Below, one piece after another: positions 1 to 8,528 of a DNA stretch of 64,000 nt. Every line of letters starts with the position of its first letter. Within the stretch, counting starts at the first letter, position 1. A program made the translations under genes and the position numbers. The notes beneath the pieces are model-generated. The model searched no databases, was not told the DNA's origin, and worked only from the letters and a program-made list of their open reading frames with translations. This stretch comes from Mesorhizobium sp. M4B.F.Ca.ET.203.01.1.1 (lineage in GTDB: Bacteria > Pseudomonadota > Alphaproteobacteria > Rhizobiales > Rhizobiaceae): NCBI RefSeq assembly GCF_004791025.1, contig NZ_SRUO01000012.1, forward strand, positions 1-64,000. The letters are read 5' to 3'.

Positions 1-117
1 AAGGATGTTGGTGCCTTCCTCGATCTCTTCCTTCAGCCCGTCATAAAGGTCGTCGTGCATCTGCTGCACGAGCTCGTCGTCGGAAAGCTCGGAAAGGATG
101 ATCTCGTCGTCGGACAT
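1..117 (-). CDS. Corrinoid (B12-binding) methyltransferase protein, N-terminal fragment
   Basis: The first 39 residues of a gene that runs off the left edge. It begins MSDDEIILSELSDDELVQQM and continues into an acidic helix, DLYDGLKEEIEEG. This resembles the helical cap that opens MttC/MtbC-type corrinoid proteins, which carry the methyl group between a substrate methyltransferase and a tetrahydrofolate methyltransferase. The call rests on this short match and on context, because an MttB-family methyltransferase and a solute-binding protein lie just upstream on the same strand. The His-loop that would bind cobalamin is outside the window. It starts about 100 bases after the stop of the binding protein, so it is probably the third gene of that transcript. 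Confidence 0.6.
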   Translation of the reverse strand, partial: MSDDEIILSELSDDELVQQMHDDLYDGLKEEIEEGTNIL

Positions 118-214
118 TTTTTCTCGGCGCCAATTGCTCATGAGTGATTTACGGGCCGCCGGCACCTTTTGTCAGAGGTGCCGGCGCAGTTGCTTGCAAG
201 TCTCGGGAGGTGTT

Positions 215-1864
215 TCAGGCGTCCAGCCAGACGTTCTGGAAATCCATTTCGTAGGTCTGGTGCATCGAATAGTTCTTCACCTTCTTGCTCATGTGGCAGT
301 AGAGCTTCTGCCAGAAGGGTTGGATGATGACGCCGGAATCCTGCAGGATCTGCTCGACGTCCTTCATCACTTCCTTGCGCTTGGCGGGATCGGCCAGCGA
401 GAGCGCCTCCTTGAGCTTGGCGTCGAAATCCGGGTTCGCGAACGCCGTCTCATTCCAGGCCTCGCCAGAGCGATAGCCGAGCGCCAGCACCTGGACGCCG
501 AGCGGACGCATGTACCAGATGGTCATCGAATAGGGATACTTCGTCCAGTCGTTCCAGAAGGTCGAGCCCGGCAGCACCGTACGCTTCACCTTGATGCCGG
601 CATCGCGCAACTGGCCGGCGATCGCATCGCCGGTGTTCTTCTGCCATTCGTCCTCGACGGTGATCAACTCATGCTCGAAGTCGGCCTGCCCGGCATCCGC
701 CATCAGCTTCTTGGCGGCGGCGGCATCGCGTGTCTTCTTGGGCAGCGGATAGTATTCGGGATGGATCGGGCTGACGTGGTGGTTCTCGCCAACGGTGCCG
801 CGCCCGGCGTAGCCGAGCTGCATGACGGCATCGTTGTCGACCGCCATCTGCAGCGCATTGCGCACCCGCTGGTCGTCATAGGGCTTGTGGGTGATGTTGG
901 TGCGGGCGACGAGCGTGGTCGCCGTCGCGACCTCCGATTTCACCAAATCCATCTTGTCGAGGGCGTCGATGAAGTCGGCCGGCGTTTCGAAATCGAGGTC
1001 GATCTCGCCGGAATCGAAGGCGTTCAGCGTGGCGTTGAAGTCGGTGCCGTAGTCGATGAACTCGACACTGTCGAGCGGCGTTTCGCCACCCCACCATTTG
1101 CCGCTCTCGCGACGCTTGACGACCGCCTTCTGGCCGACATCGTAGGATACCAGCTCGAACGCTCCGGTGCCGATCGGCTTCTTGATCGGGTCGGCGCCAT
1201 CCTTGTCGAAGTCGCGATGCACGACCAGCGCCGGATAGTCGGTGAAGCCCGGTATGATCGCGATATCGGCTTCGCTGAGCTTCAGCTTGACCGTATGGTC
1301 ATCGACCTTGGTGATTGCGCCATCCCTTGCCTTGCCGGTCTTGGCGTCGACCAACGCGCCGACGCGGGCGGCCATGGAATTGCCGGAAGCCCCCTTCTCG
1401 CACCAGCGATTCAGGTTGAAGACCACGTCATCGGCGTTGAAGGCATCGCCATTGTTCCAGGTCACGCCCTTGCGCAGGTGCAGCGTGTATTCGGTGGCGT
1501 CGTCGTTGATGTCCCAGCTTTCGAGCAGCACCGGCTCGAAAGTGAACTGGTGCGTGTAGCGGACGAGCGGCTCCAGCCAGCAACGGGTGACGTTCGCCAT
1601 CTCGGTCCAGTCATAGGTGCGCGGATCCTTCTGCGCCTTGACCGACATCGAGACGTGCAGCGTGCCACCTTTCTTGGGCTCGTCGGCCAGTGCTTCTGTC
1701 GGCGCGGCAAGGCCGATCATGCCATAGGCGAACGCCGTCGACGCGCCGAAGGCGCTGGCCAGCGCCAGGAATTCACGCCTGTCCATGCGGCCCGCCCGCG
1801 TTTCTTCTGCCATTGCCTCGATGGCGCCCGGCACGCGGTCGCCATTGCTTCTGAAGAGTGCCAT
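215..1864 (-). CDS. ABC transporter solute-binding protein, family 5 type, Tat-exported
   Basis: A 549-residue periplasmic binding protein of the oligopeptide/dipeptide class (SBP_bac_5). Residues about 28-60 hold a twin-arginine signal (MDRREFLALASAFG, then a hydrophobic run and an Ala-rich cleavage region). The mature part has typical family features, such as LLESWDINDDATEYTLHLRK and a WNNGDAFNADDVVFNLNRW stretch. Tat export suggests the protein folds before secretion. It sits between an MttB-like methyltransferase (41 bases upstream) and a corrinoid protein, so its ligand is likely a quaternary or methylated amine used by that methyltransferase. This is inference. No permease or ATPase genes are in view; they may lie to the left. 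The length is normal for the family. Confidence 0.85.
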   Translation of the reverse strand: MALFRSNGDRVPGAIEAMAEETRAGRMDRREFLALASAFGASTAFAYGMIGLAAPTEALADEPKKGGTLHVSMSVKAQKDPRTYDWTEMANVTRCWLEPLVRYTHQFTFEPVLLESWDINDDATEYTLHLRKGVTWNNGDAFNADDVVFNLNRWCEKGASGNSMAARVGALVDAKTGKARDGAITKVDDHTVKLKLSEADIAIIPGFTDYPALVVHRDFDKDGADPIKKPIGTGAFELVSYDVGQKAVVKRRESGKWWGGETPLDSVEFIDYGTDFNATLNAFDSGEIDLDFETPADFIDALDKMDLVKSEVATATTLVARTNITHKPYDDQRVRNALQMAVDNDAVMQLGYAGRGTVGENHHVSPIHPEYYPLPKKTRDAAAAKKLMADAGQADFEHELITVEDEWQKNTGDAIAGQLRDAGIKVKRTVLPGSTFWNDWTKYPYSMTIWYMRPLGVQVLALGYRSGEAWNETAFANPDFDAKLKEALSLADPAKRKEVMKDVEQILQDSGVIIQPFWQKLYCHMSKKVKNYSMHQTYEMDFQNVWLDA

Positions 1865-1905
1865 TTTTTCCTCCCTTATGGTTCGTCAGGTCTTCGCCTG
1901 TTTTA

Positions 1906-3456
1906 CTAACTAACGCTGTCCGGCAGTTTTTCCTCACGCCGCGCGATCAAATCCTTAAGACCCTCGGCGATGCCCTCGTCGAGCTTCGGCTCCTCATAGT
2001 CGGCCAGCATGTTGCGCGCCTTCTCACGGCCGCGCGTGTCGTGGTCCTTCGCGCCTTCGGCGTTCCATTGCTCGTACGAATTGAAGTCCATGATCGAGGG
2101 CATGAAGAAAGCGGACTCGAAATGTTCGAGCGTGTGCTGGGTGCCGAGGAAATGGCCCTGCGGCCCCACCTCGCGGATCGCCGCCATCGCTTCCTTGAAA
2201 TCGTCGAAGGGAAGGCCGCCGGCATATTTGTACCAGCCGACAAGCTGCTCGCAGTCGGTGGCGAATTTCGAATAGCCGCAGGTCAGCCCTGCCTCCAGCC
2301 ATCCGGCCGAGTGCCAGATGTAGTTGGCGCCGGCAAGGATGGCGGCATGCATCAGCATGTTCGCCTCGTAGCCGGCCTGGGCGTCGTTCAATTTGGAGCC
2401 GACATGGAAGCCCGAGGTGCGCCACGGCAGTTTATATTTCCTGGCCAGCGCGCCCATCAGATACATCATCTGCGCCGCCTCCGGCGTGCCGCCCATCGGC
2501 GCTCCGGTCTTCATGTCGACCGTCACCATGAACTGGCCGTAGATCTGCGGCGAGCCCGGACGCAGCAGCTGGGTGAAGGCGACGCCGGCCAGCGCTTCCG
2601 CATTGACCTGCGCCACCGCGCCGACGGCGGAGGCCGAGGTCGAGGCGCCGCACAGAGCGAAGGGGGCGAGGATCAGCGGCTGGTTGCTGCGCGCATAGAC
2701 CTTCATCGCGTCGAGCATGGTGGCGTCCCACACCAGCGGCGAGTTGCAGTTGGTGATCGCCACCAGGACCGAATTGTCTCGGACATAGTCCTCGCCGAAG
2801 ACGACGCCGGCCATCGCCATCGTGTCTTCGGCGCGTTCCTTCGACGTCACGATGCCCATGAACGGCTTGTCGGAGTGCTTCAGCGCCGAATGGATGATGT
2901 GCAAATGACGCTTCGGCACCGGGATTTCCATCGGCTCGCAGATGACCGAGCTCGACGAGTGCAGCGCCGGCGCCATGTAGGCGAGCTTGTGGAAATTGTT
3001 GAGGTCGGCGAGCGAGCCGTAGCGCCTGTTGTTGTCGAGATCGCGGATATAGGGCGCGCCATACATCGGCACGAATATGGAATTCTTGCCGCCGACGCGG
3101 ACGGTGCGCTCGGGGTTGCGGGCATTGAGCGTGAATTCCGATGGAACCTTCGAGACCAGTTCCATCAAGAGCGCACGGTCGATACGCACGCGCGTTTCGG
3201 AGACATCGGCGCCGGCGGCCTTCCACAGGGCGATCGCCTCGTCGTCGCGGAACTCGCAGCCCACCTCTTCGAGGATCGCGAGCGATTCCTGGTGGATCAG
3301 TTCCACCGCCTCGTCGGGGACCATCTGATATGCCGGGATCTGGCGCACCAGCGTCGGAAACGAGGCCACGGGAGCGCCCCGTATCGCCTTGCGCCCCAGG
3401 CGGCCGCCGCTTCTGCGGTTGGCATGTTCGGTCACTGCAACGGCCGGTGCATTCAT
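1906..3456 (-). CDS. MttB-family (trimethylamine-methyltransferase-like) corrinoid methyltransferase
   Basis: 516 residues of the MttB superfamily. Members move a methyl group from a methylated amine such as trimethylamine or glycine betaine onto a corrinoid protein. Supporting segments include ILEEVGCEFRDDEA, the Gly/Ser-rich ALCGASTSASAVGAVAQVNA and PQIYGQFMVTVDMKTGAPMG. The frame has no internal amber codon, so this is a non-pyrrolysine member, the subgroup to which betaine demethylases belong. The exact substrate cannot be read from sequence. It is the first gene of a minus-strand unit with a Tat-type solute-binding protein and a corrinoid protein. A LysR-family regulator is transcribed divergently 91 bases away. 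The start is ATG with a GGAGGA-like site a few bases upstream. Confidence 0.88.
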   Translation of the reverse strand: MNAPAVAVTEHANRRSGGRLGRKAIRGAPVASFPTLVRQIPAYQMVPDEAVELIHQESLAILEEVGCEFRDDEAIALWKAAGADVSETRVRIDRALLMELVSKVPSEFTLNARNPERTVRVGGKNSIFVPMYGAPYIRDLDNNRRYGSLADLNNFHKLAYMAPALHSSSSVICEPMEIPVPKRHLHIIHSALKHSDKPFMGIVTSKERAEDTMAMAGVVFGEDYVRDNSVLVAITNCNSPLVWDATMLDAMKVYARSNQPLILAPFALCGASTSASAVGAVAQVNAEALAGVAFTQLLRPGSPQIYGQFMVTVDMKTGAPMGGTPEAAQMMYLMGALARKYKLPWRTSGFHVGSKLNDAQAGYEANMLMHAAILAGANYIWHSAGWLEAGLTCGYSKFATDCEQLVGWYKYAGGLPFDDFKEAMAAIREVGPQGHFLGTQHTLEHFESAFFMPSIMDFNSYEQWNAEGAKDHDTRGREKARNMLADYEEPKLDEGIAEGLKDLIARREEKLPDSVS

Positions 3457-3534
3457 GGCAATTCATCCTCCAGCAGCCCGTCAACTTAACGAGGCGAAAC
3501 ATCGCTGTGACGCTGGAAAATCCTGATCTCTTGT

Positions 3535-3549
3535 ATAAACTCTGCTTAT
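3535..3549. promoter_or_regulatory. Candidate LysR-type box between mttB-like gene and lysR
   Basis: The dyad ATAA-N7-TTAT contains a T-N11-A core, the usual LysR recognition pattern. It lies in the 91-base divergent intergenic region and overlaps the lysR start codon. That position would suit autorepression and control of the divergent methyltransferase unit. It is short and AT-rich in a GC-rich setting, but it could be chance. Confidence 0.3.
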
Positions 3550-4450
3550 GCGAAGCCTGCGCCACCTGCTGCCCTCCGCCGGCAGCCTGATCGTCTTCGA
3601 GGCGGCCGGCCGGCTGTCGAGCTTCACCGCGGCCGGTCGCGAGCTCGGCATGACGCAGGCGGCCGTGTCCTACGCCGTGCGCGGACTGGAGGAGCAGCTC
3701 GGCGCCAAGCTGTTCCAGCGCCGCCATCGCCAGGTTCTCCTGACCGAGGCCGGCGAGCGGTTCCACGCCGACGTCTCGCTCGGCCTTTCCCATATCCGCA
3801 AGTCGGCGGAGGATTTGCGCCTGCAGGCGACCGGCGGCCATGTGACGCTTGCCGCCTCGACCGCCTTCGGCTCGTTTTGGATGATGCCGCGCCTGCAGCA
3901 GTTCCGCGACGAACTGCCGGGCGTCGATCTGCGCATCCAGACCGCCGATCGCGATCTCGACATCATCGCCGAGGGCATCCCGCTCGGCGTGCGCGGCGGC
4001 ATGCCGCGCGACTGGCCGGACTATCATTCGATGTCGCTGTCCGACGAGGAGATCTTCCCGGTCGCAGGCCCCAGCTACCTCGCTAAATTCGGCAAGCCGA
4101 AAACGGTCGAGGAACTCGCCACGCACCGACTCATCCATCTGGAGGAGCCCTACCGAGAGGCCCCGAACTGGGACGAATGGTTCGCGTCAGCCGGAACCAG
4201 CCTGCGCAACGCCGAGCGCGGCTTGCGAATCAATGATTATGCGCTGGTGATCCAGGCGGTGATGGAAGGGCAAGGCATCTCGCTCGGTTGGCGGCATCTG
4301 GTCGAGCGCCTCGTGGCATCGGGGCTGCTGGTGCCGGTGACGGATCACGTGCTGACAACCGGCATCGGGTTCTACGTCATCTGGCCAAAGAACCGCGAAC
4401 TCAGCGACAATGCGCGCAAGGTAAGGGACTGGCTGGTGACACAGGCGTGA
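3548..4450 (+). CDS. LysR-family transcriptional regulator (GcvA-like)
   Basis: 300 residues with an N-terminal winged helix-turn-helix (about 10-70: SFTAAGRELGMTQAAVSYAV, then LEEQLGAKLFQRRHR). A periplasmic-binding-protein-like effector domain follows (about 95-300). The GcvA subgroup hallmark, FGSFWMMPRLQQF, is present. It is divergent from the MttB-like gene, so it probably controls the methylamine/betaine-type corrinoid methyltransferase unit in response to substrate. The ATG is close to the promoter region and no strong Shine-Dalgarno is visible, so the transcript may have a very short leader. The stop lies 110 bases before mutL, and the two are probably not co-regulated. Confidence 0.88.
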   Translation: MRSLRHLLPSAGSLIVFEAAGRLSSFTAAGRELGMTQAAVSYAVRGLEEQLGAKLFQRRHRQVLLTEAGERFHADVSLGLSHIRKSAEDLRLQATGGHVTLAASTAFGSFWMMPRLQQFRDELPGVDLRIQTADRDLDIIAEGIPLGVRGGMPRDWPDYHSMSLSDEEIFPVAGPSYLAKFGKPKTVEELATHRLIHLEEPYREAPNWDEWFASAGTSLRNAERGLRINDYALVIQAVMEGQGISLGWRHLVERLVASGLLVPVTDHVLTTGIGFYVIWPKNRELSDNARKVRDWLVTQA

Positions 4451-4560
4451 GGTCGCCAGCTTCTGCGCGGCAGCGGAGCGCGAGGGGATCGTGACGGTAG
4501 CTGTTGCCAACTGTATTCCGCCCCTCCCCCAACGCTGTCGAATCCGCCTATAATCTTCGG

Positions 4561-6429
4561 ATGCCCATCCGCCAGCTTTCCGAAACGATGATCAACCAGA
4601 TCGCCGCCGGCGAGGTCATCGAGCGTCCGGCGAGCGTGGTGAAGGAACTGGTCGAGAACGCGCTCGATGCCGGGGCGTCCCGCGTCGAGATCGTCACCGC
4701 GGGCGGCGGGCTGAACCTGATCCGCGTCACCGACGACGGCTCCGGCATCTCGGAGCGGGAACTGGCGCTGGCAATCGCACGCCACTGCACTTCCAAGCTT
4801 TCAGACGACATCCTCGACATCCGCTCACTCGGCTTCCGCGGCGAGGCGCTGCCCTCGATCGGCTCGGTGGCGCGGCTGTCGATCCGCTCGCGCACGGCCG
4901 CCGGCGACAGCGCGGCTGAGATCGGCATCGAGGGCGGCCGGGTCTCGGCAGTGAAGCCGGCGGCGGCCAACCGCGGCACCACGGTCGAGGTGCGCGACCT
5001 GTTCTTCGCCACGCCCGCACGGCTCAAATTCATGAAGGGCGAGCGGGCCGAAAGCTCGGCGACCAGCGATGTGGTGAAGCGCATCGCCATCGCCTTCCCC
5101 GGCGTGCGCTTCACGCTTGCCGGCACCGACCGCTCGACGCTGGAATTGCCGGCGACCGGCGACGATCCGGAGGGCCGGCTGCAACGCGTGGCGCAAGTGA
5201 TGGGCGCCGAGTTCCCCGACAATGCCATCCCCATCGATGCCACGCGCGATGGCGTGCATCTTGCCGGCCACGTCTCCATTCCATCCTTCACGCGGGCGAA
5301 CGCGCTGCAGCAATATGCCTATGTCAACGGAAGGCCGGTGCGCGACAAGCTGATCGCCGGCGCAATCCGCGGCGCCTTCGCCGACGTGCTGCCGCGCGAC
5401 CGCCATGCGGTGACGGTGCTGTTCCTTTCGCTCGATCCGGCGACCGTCGACGTCAATGTCCATCCGGCCAAGGCCGATGTGCGTTTTCGCGATCCGGGCC
5501 TGGTGCGTGGGCTGATCGTCGGCGCCATCCGCGAGGCGCTGGCCGGCGCCGGCATCCGCGCCGCGACCACGGGCGCTGCCGGCATGATGGCGGCGTTCCG
5601 GCCGGGCAGCGCTCCCTTCGGCCATGGCGGGCCGGCCAATGGCCACCGCAGCTACGAGGCGGCCTACCGCGCATCGGGTTTAGCCGGCTTCGAGCATTCG
5701 CCTCAGCGGCCGCTCGACATGGGATATGGCGACGCCCAGCAGCAAAGGACTGGCTTCGGCGAAAACGATCAGGCTGCGTTCGAGACCGGGCCGCTTCACA
5801 GCGCCGACGCGCGCGCCAGCCGGGGAGAGCCGGCCGAGACATTGCTCGGCACGGCGCTGGGCGCGGCGCGGGCGCAAGTGCACGAGAATTATATCGTCGC
5901 CCAGACCAGGGATTCGCTGGTCATAGTCGACCAGCACGCCGCGCATGAGCGGCTGGTCTACGAGGCCCTGAAGAACGCGCTGCACTCGCGTAGGGTGCCC
6001 TCGCAGATGCTTTTGCTGCCGGAGATCGTCGACTTGGCCGAAGAAGACGCCGAGCGGCTGGCCATGCATTCCGAGACGCTGGCCAGATTCGGCCTCGGCC
6101 TCGAGCGCTTCGGCCCGGGCGCGGTGGCGGTGCGCGAGACGCCGTCGATCCTCGGCGAAACCAATGTGCAGCAACTGGTGCGCGACCTCGCCGACGAGAT
6201 CGCCGACAACGACACGGTCGAGACACTGAAGGAGCGGCTGCACCACATCGCGGCGACCATGGCCTGCCATGGCTCGGTGCGTTCGGGGCGGCTGCTGAAG
6301 CCCGAAGAGATGAACGCGCTGTTGCGCCAGATGGAGGCGACGCCCGGCTCCGGCACCTGCAACCACGGCCGCCCGACCTATATCGAGCTGAAGCTTGCCG
6401 ACATCGAGCGGCTGTTCGGGCGGCGGTAG
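4561..6429 (+). CDS. mutL: DNA mismatch repair protein MutL
   Basis: 622 residues from the ATG that gives MPIRQLSETMINQIAAGEVI; an upstream in-frame ATG at 4504 would add an unconserved 19-residue tail. The N-terminal GHKL ATPase has ENALDAGA, DDGSGI, FRGEALPSIGSV and an NRGTTVEVRDLFFATPARLK segment. A linker (about 335-440) rich in Gly, Ala and His precedes the C-terminal dimerisation domain. That domain keeps the metal-dependent nickase motif DQHAAHERLVYE (pattern DQHAxxExxxxE), plus ACHGSVRSG and CNHGRP. This MutL is therefore predicted to nick DNA itself, as in bacteria that lack MutH. It couples mismatch recognition by MutS to strand removal. It stands alone and is followed by a palindromic repeat and a strong hairpin. 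Confidence 0.97.
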   Translation: MPIRQLSETMINQIAAGEVIERPASVVKELVENALDAGASRVEIVTAGGGLNLIRVTDDGSGISERELALAIARHCTSKLSDDILDIRSLGFRGEALPSIGSVARLSIRSRTAAGDSAAEIGIEGGRVSAVKPAAANRGTTVEVRDLFFATPARLKFMKGERAESSATSDVVKRIAIAFPGVRFTLAGTDRSTLELPATGDDPEGRLQRVAQVMGAEFPDNAIPIDATRDGVHLAGHVSIPSFTRANALQQYAYVNGRPVRDKLIAGAIRGAFADVLPRDRHAVTVLFLSLDPATVDVNVHPAKADVRFRDPGLVRGLIVGAIREALAGAGIRAATTGAAGMMAAFRPGSAPFGHGGPANGHRSYEAAYRASGLAGFEHSPQRPLDMGYGDAQQQRTGFGENDQAAFETGPLHSADARASRGEPAETLLGTALGAARAQVHENYIVAQTRDSLVIVDQHAAHERLVYEALKNALHSRRVPSQMLLLPEIVDLAEEDAERLAMHSETLARFGLGLERFGPGAVAVRETPSILGETNVQQLVRDLADEIADNDTVETLKERLHHIAATMACHGSVRSGRLLKPEEMNALLRQMEATPGSGTCNHGRPTYIELKLADIERLFGRR

Positions 6430-6446
6430 GATCGTACGGCGCAGCC

Positions 6447-6543
6447 CCGCCCCGCTGCTTCGCGGCGATCCTCCCCACAAGGAGGAGGTAAGCGCGGTGC
6501 CCTACCTTGCGGGGAGGTCGGATCGAAGGTCCGGGTGGGGGAC
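6447..6543. repeat. Palindromic GC-rich intergenic repeat
   Basis: About 95 bases between mutL and the next hairpin, with arms such as CCTCCCCACAAGGAGGAGG and TTGCGGGGAGGTCGGATC, ending in GGTCCGGGTGGGG. The same word set (CCGGGTGGGG, ACCTCCCC...AGGGGAGG) recurs at about 38795-38940. It therefore looks like a dispersed, non-coding rhizobial palindrome family rather than a gene. Confidence 0.5.
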
Positions 6544-6576
6544 ATGAAAAGAGCCGCACGATGCGGCTCTTTTCAT
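6544..6576. terminator. Bidirectional hairpin terminator between mutL and the EamA gene
   Basis: A perfect inverted repeat: ATGAAAAGAGCCGCA, loop CGA, TGCGGCTCTTTTCAT (15-bp stem). It carries an A-tract on one side and a T-tract on the other, so it can end transcription from either strand. It lies between the convergent 3' ends of mutL and the EamA transporter. Confidence 0.85.
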
Positions 6577-6601
6577 GACTCGGGAACGCTAGATCCCTGA
6601 C

Positions 6602-7495
6602 TTACCGCTTCAAATTCACCACGATGACGCCGCCGAGCGCCAGCGCGCCGCCGAGGATGCCGAGCAGCGTCGGCACTTCGCCCAGCCAGAAAAAGCCGAT
6701 CAGGGCGGACATCGGCGAGACCAGATAGAGGAAGTTCGAGGCACGCGCAGCCGGCAGGCGCGACAGCGCGGTCGCCCAGGCGGCGTAGGCGATCAGGCTG
6801 GGCACGATGCCGAGGTAGATGACGGCGCCGAGACCGGCTGTGTCGGCAACCGCCGCCTGCGAGATCGCTTCCGGCAGGAAGGGCGCCAGGCAGAGTGCGC
6901 CGAGCACCATGTTGGAGGCGGCGATGGTCAACGGATGATGGCGGGCAAAGAGCGGCTTCTGGACGATGGTGTTGACGGCCGAGCAGAGCGCGGAACCCAG
7001 CACCAAGAGGGCGCCGGTGTTGAAGTGCAGCCCCTGCCCGTCGGCCATGGCGATGATGCCGATGCCAGCGAACGAGATCAGCGTGCCGAGCCAGGCCATG
7101 CCCGAAAAGCGCTCGCCGAGCAGCGCCATCGCCATGATGGCGGTGAAGATAGGGCTGACGTTGATGATGAAGCCGGCGGCGCCCGCCGACACGGTCAGCT
7201 CACCGAAATTGAGCATCGCCGTGTAAAGCGCGACGAAGATGGCGCCGCCGAAGCCGAAGCGCCACAACTCGTCGACCTTGGGCAGCGCCGGGCGCTTGAC
7301 AGCCAGGAAGATCGCCGCCGGCACGGCGGCGATGGCAAAACGCAGCGCGCCGAGCTCCAGCGGCTGGAAGGCCGCGAGGCCTGCACGGATCGCCGGGAAG
7401 GCGGAAGCCCAGCCGACCACTGTGAGCGCGACCGCGATGACCGCCGTGGTGTCCATTCGCTGTGTCTGATTCAACGTACCGGCATAGGCGGTCAT
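6602..7495 (-). CDS. EamA/DMT-superfamily transporter
   Basis: An inner-membrane protein of about 297 residues with two EamA repeats and about ten hydrophobic segments (for example GWASAFPAIRAGLAAFQPLELGALRFA near the start and the second-repeat segment IIVQKP...IAASNMVLGALCLAPF). The family exports or exchanges small metabolites, often amino acids. The substrate is unknown. I place the start at the ATG that gives MTAYAG because GAGGAT lies 6 bases upstream; an in-frame ATG 16 codons earlier lacks such a site. It is divergent from a LysR gene 90 bases away, which suggests effector-controlled export. Confidence 0.87.
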   Translation of the reverse strand: MTAYAGTLNQTQRMDTTAVIAVALTVVGWASAFPAIRAGLAAFQPLELGALRFAIAAVPAAIFLAVKRPALPKVDELWRFGFGGAIFVALYTAMLNFGELTVSAGAAGFIINVSPIFTAIMAMALLGERFSGMAWLGTLISFAGIGIIAMADGQGLHFNTGALLVLGSALCSAVNTIVQKPLFARHHPLTIAASNMVLGALCLAPFLPEAISQAAVADTAGLGAVIYLGIVPSLIAYAAWATALSRLPAARASNFLYLVSPMSALIGFFWLGEVPTLLGILGGALALGGVIVVNLKR

Positions 7496-7549
7496 CGCTA
7501 TATCCTCGTTGCTTGGCTCCATGGGGCTAGAAGACCGCATCAACCGTCG

Positions 7550-7566
7550 ATTGACAAACGACCAAT
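7550..7566. promoter_or_regulatory. Candidate LysR box in the EamA/lysR divergent promoter
   Basis: ATTG-N9-CAAT is a T-N11-A dyad centred in the 90-base gap between the EamA transporter and lysR. A TTGACA hexamer (7551-7556) overlaps its left half. It is the expected place for the regulator to bind both promoters. Confidence 0.4.
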
Positions 7567-7585
7567 TCGAGGGTCACCTGTGAGC

Positions 7586-8512
7586 ATGGATCACAGCTCG
7601 AACCAGTTACTCCCGTTGGAGACCTTGCGCGCTTTCGATGCTGCGGCGCGAACGGGGAGCTTTTCGGCGGCGGCCGAGAGGCTGAACCTCACCCACGGCG
7701 CCATCAGCCGGCAGATCGCCAAGCTGGAGGACTGGCTGGGGCTGAAAGTGTTCGAGCGCAACGCGCGCGGCGTGACGCTGACCAATGAGGGCAACCGGCT
7801 GCATCTGAGAACCACCGAGGCCTTCGCGCTGATCTCGGTCAATTCCGACCGCTGGGTGGAGCCGCGCGGCACCGCGGTCGTGCGGCTGGCCTCGATCCCC
7901 TCGGTCAGCGGCCTGTGGCTGATGCCGCGCATGGCGGCGCTCGAGAACAGCCCGACCCGGCTGCGCATCGTGCTCGATGTCGACAACCGCCAGGCGGACC
8001 TCGCCGACGAAGGCATCGACCTTTCGGTGCGTTGCGGGCGCGGTCGCATTCCCGGTCGCGTCTCGGTGCAGCTGTTCGAGGAGCACATCTTCCCGATCGC
8101 TTCGCCGGAACTGGCGGAGGAAATAGGGCACGGCGACCCTGCCCGGCTGCTCAAGTTCCCGCTGATCAACGATTCCGACGCATCCGCCTGGCGCGCCTGG
8201 CTCGCGGCGCAGGATATCGACTACCGCCCTCGTCCACAGGATCGACGCTTCGAAGATTACAATCTGGTGCTCGACGCTGCGGCGCACGGGTTGGGCATCG
8301 CGCTGGCGCGGCCGCCACTGACGCAGGCGCAACTCAAGACGGGCCGGATCGTCGCCGTCGATGACCGCACCGCGCTCAATCCGGTGTCCTACTGGCTCGA
8401 CCGGCCCGTCGGCCGCCCGCGCGCCGCCGCGGCAGACCTTGCGCGGCGCATTGCGGCACAGGCAGGCCTTGCGACTGAAAAACTCGAAGCCTTCCTGCAG
8501 GACGACGCGTAG
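7586..8512 (+). CDS. LysR-family transcriptional regulator
   Basis: 308 residues from ATG; an in-frame GTG two codons earlier is also possible. The DNA-binding domain (about 10-70) reads SFSAAAERLNLTHGAISRQI and LEDWLGLKVFERNARGVTLT. The effector domain follows from about residue 95 with SIPSVSGLWLMPRM, a GcvA-type feature. It is divergent from the EamA transporter, which is the most probable target. The effector is unknown. The C-terminus is followed after 16 bases by the stop of an unrelated gene on the other strand. Confidence 0.87.
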   Translation: MDHSSNQLLPLETLRAFDAAARTGSFSAAAERLNLTHGAISRQIAKLEDWLGLKVFERNARGVTLTNEGNRLHLRTTEAFALISVNSDRWVEPRGTAVVRLASIPSVSGLWLMPRMAALENSPTRLRIVLDVDNRQADLADEGIDLSVRCGRGRIPGRVSVQLFEEHIFPIASPELAEEIGHGDPARLLKFPLINDSDASAWRAWLAAQDIDYRPRPQDRRFEDYNLVLDAAAHGLGIALARPPLTQAQLKTGRIVAVDDRTALNPVSYWLDRPVGRPRAAAADLARRIAAQAGLATEKLEAFLQDDA

Positions 8513-8528
8513 AGCCGGTCAGACCCGG

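Noticed and set aside
98..1909. Long plus-strand open frame opposite the Tat-type binding protein
   Set aside because: It is the antisense shadow of a recognisable gene in GC-rich DNA. The predicted protein is rich in Arg, His, Gly and Val and has no known motif.
1906..3456. Possible pyrrolysine-containing MttB
   Set aside because: The frame is open without any amber codon, so no pyrrolysine is needed.
2432..4138. 568-codon minus-strand frame over mttB-like and lysR
   Set aside because: It spans two real genes and their promoter region, and its product matches neither family. It is a shadow.
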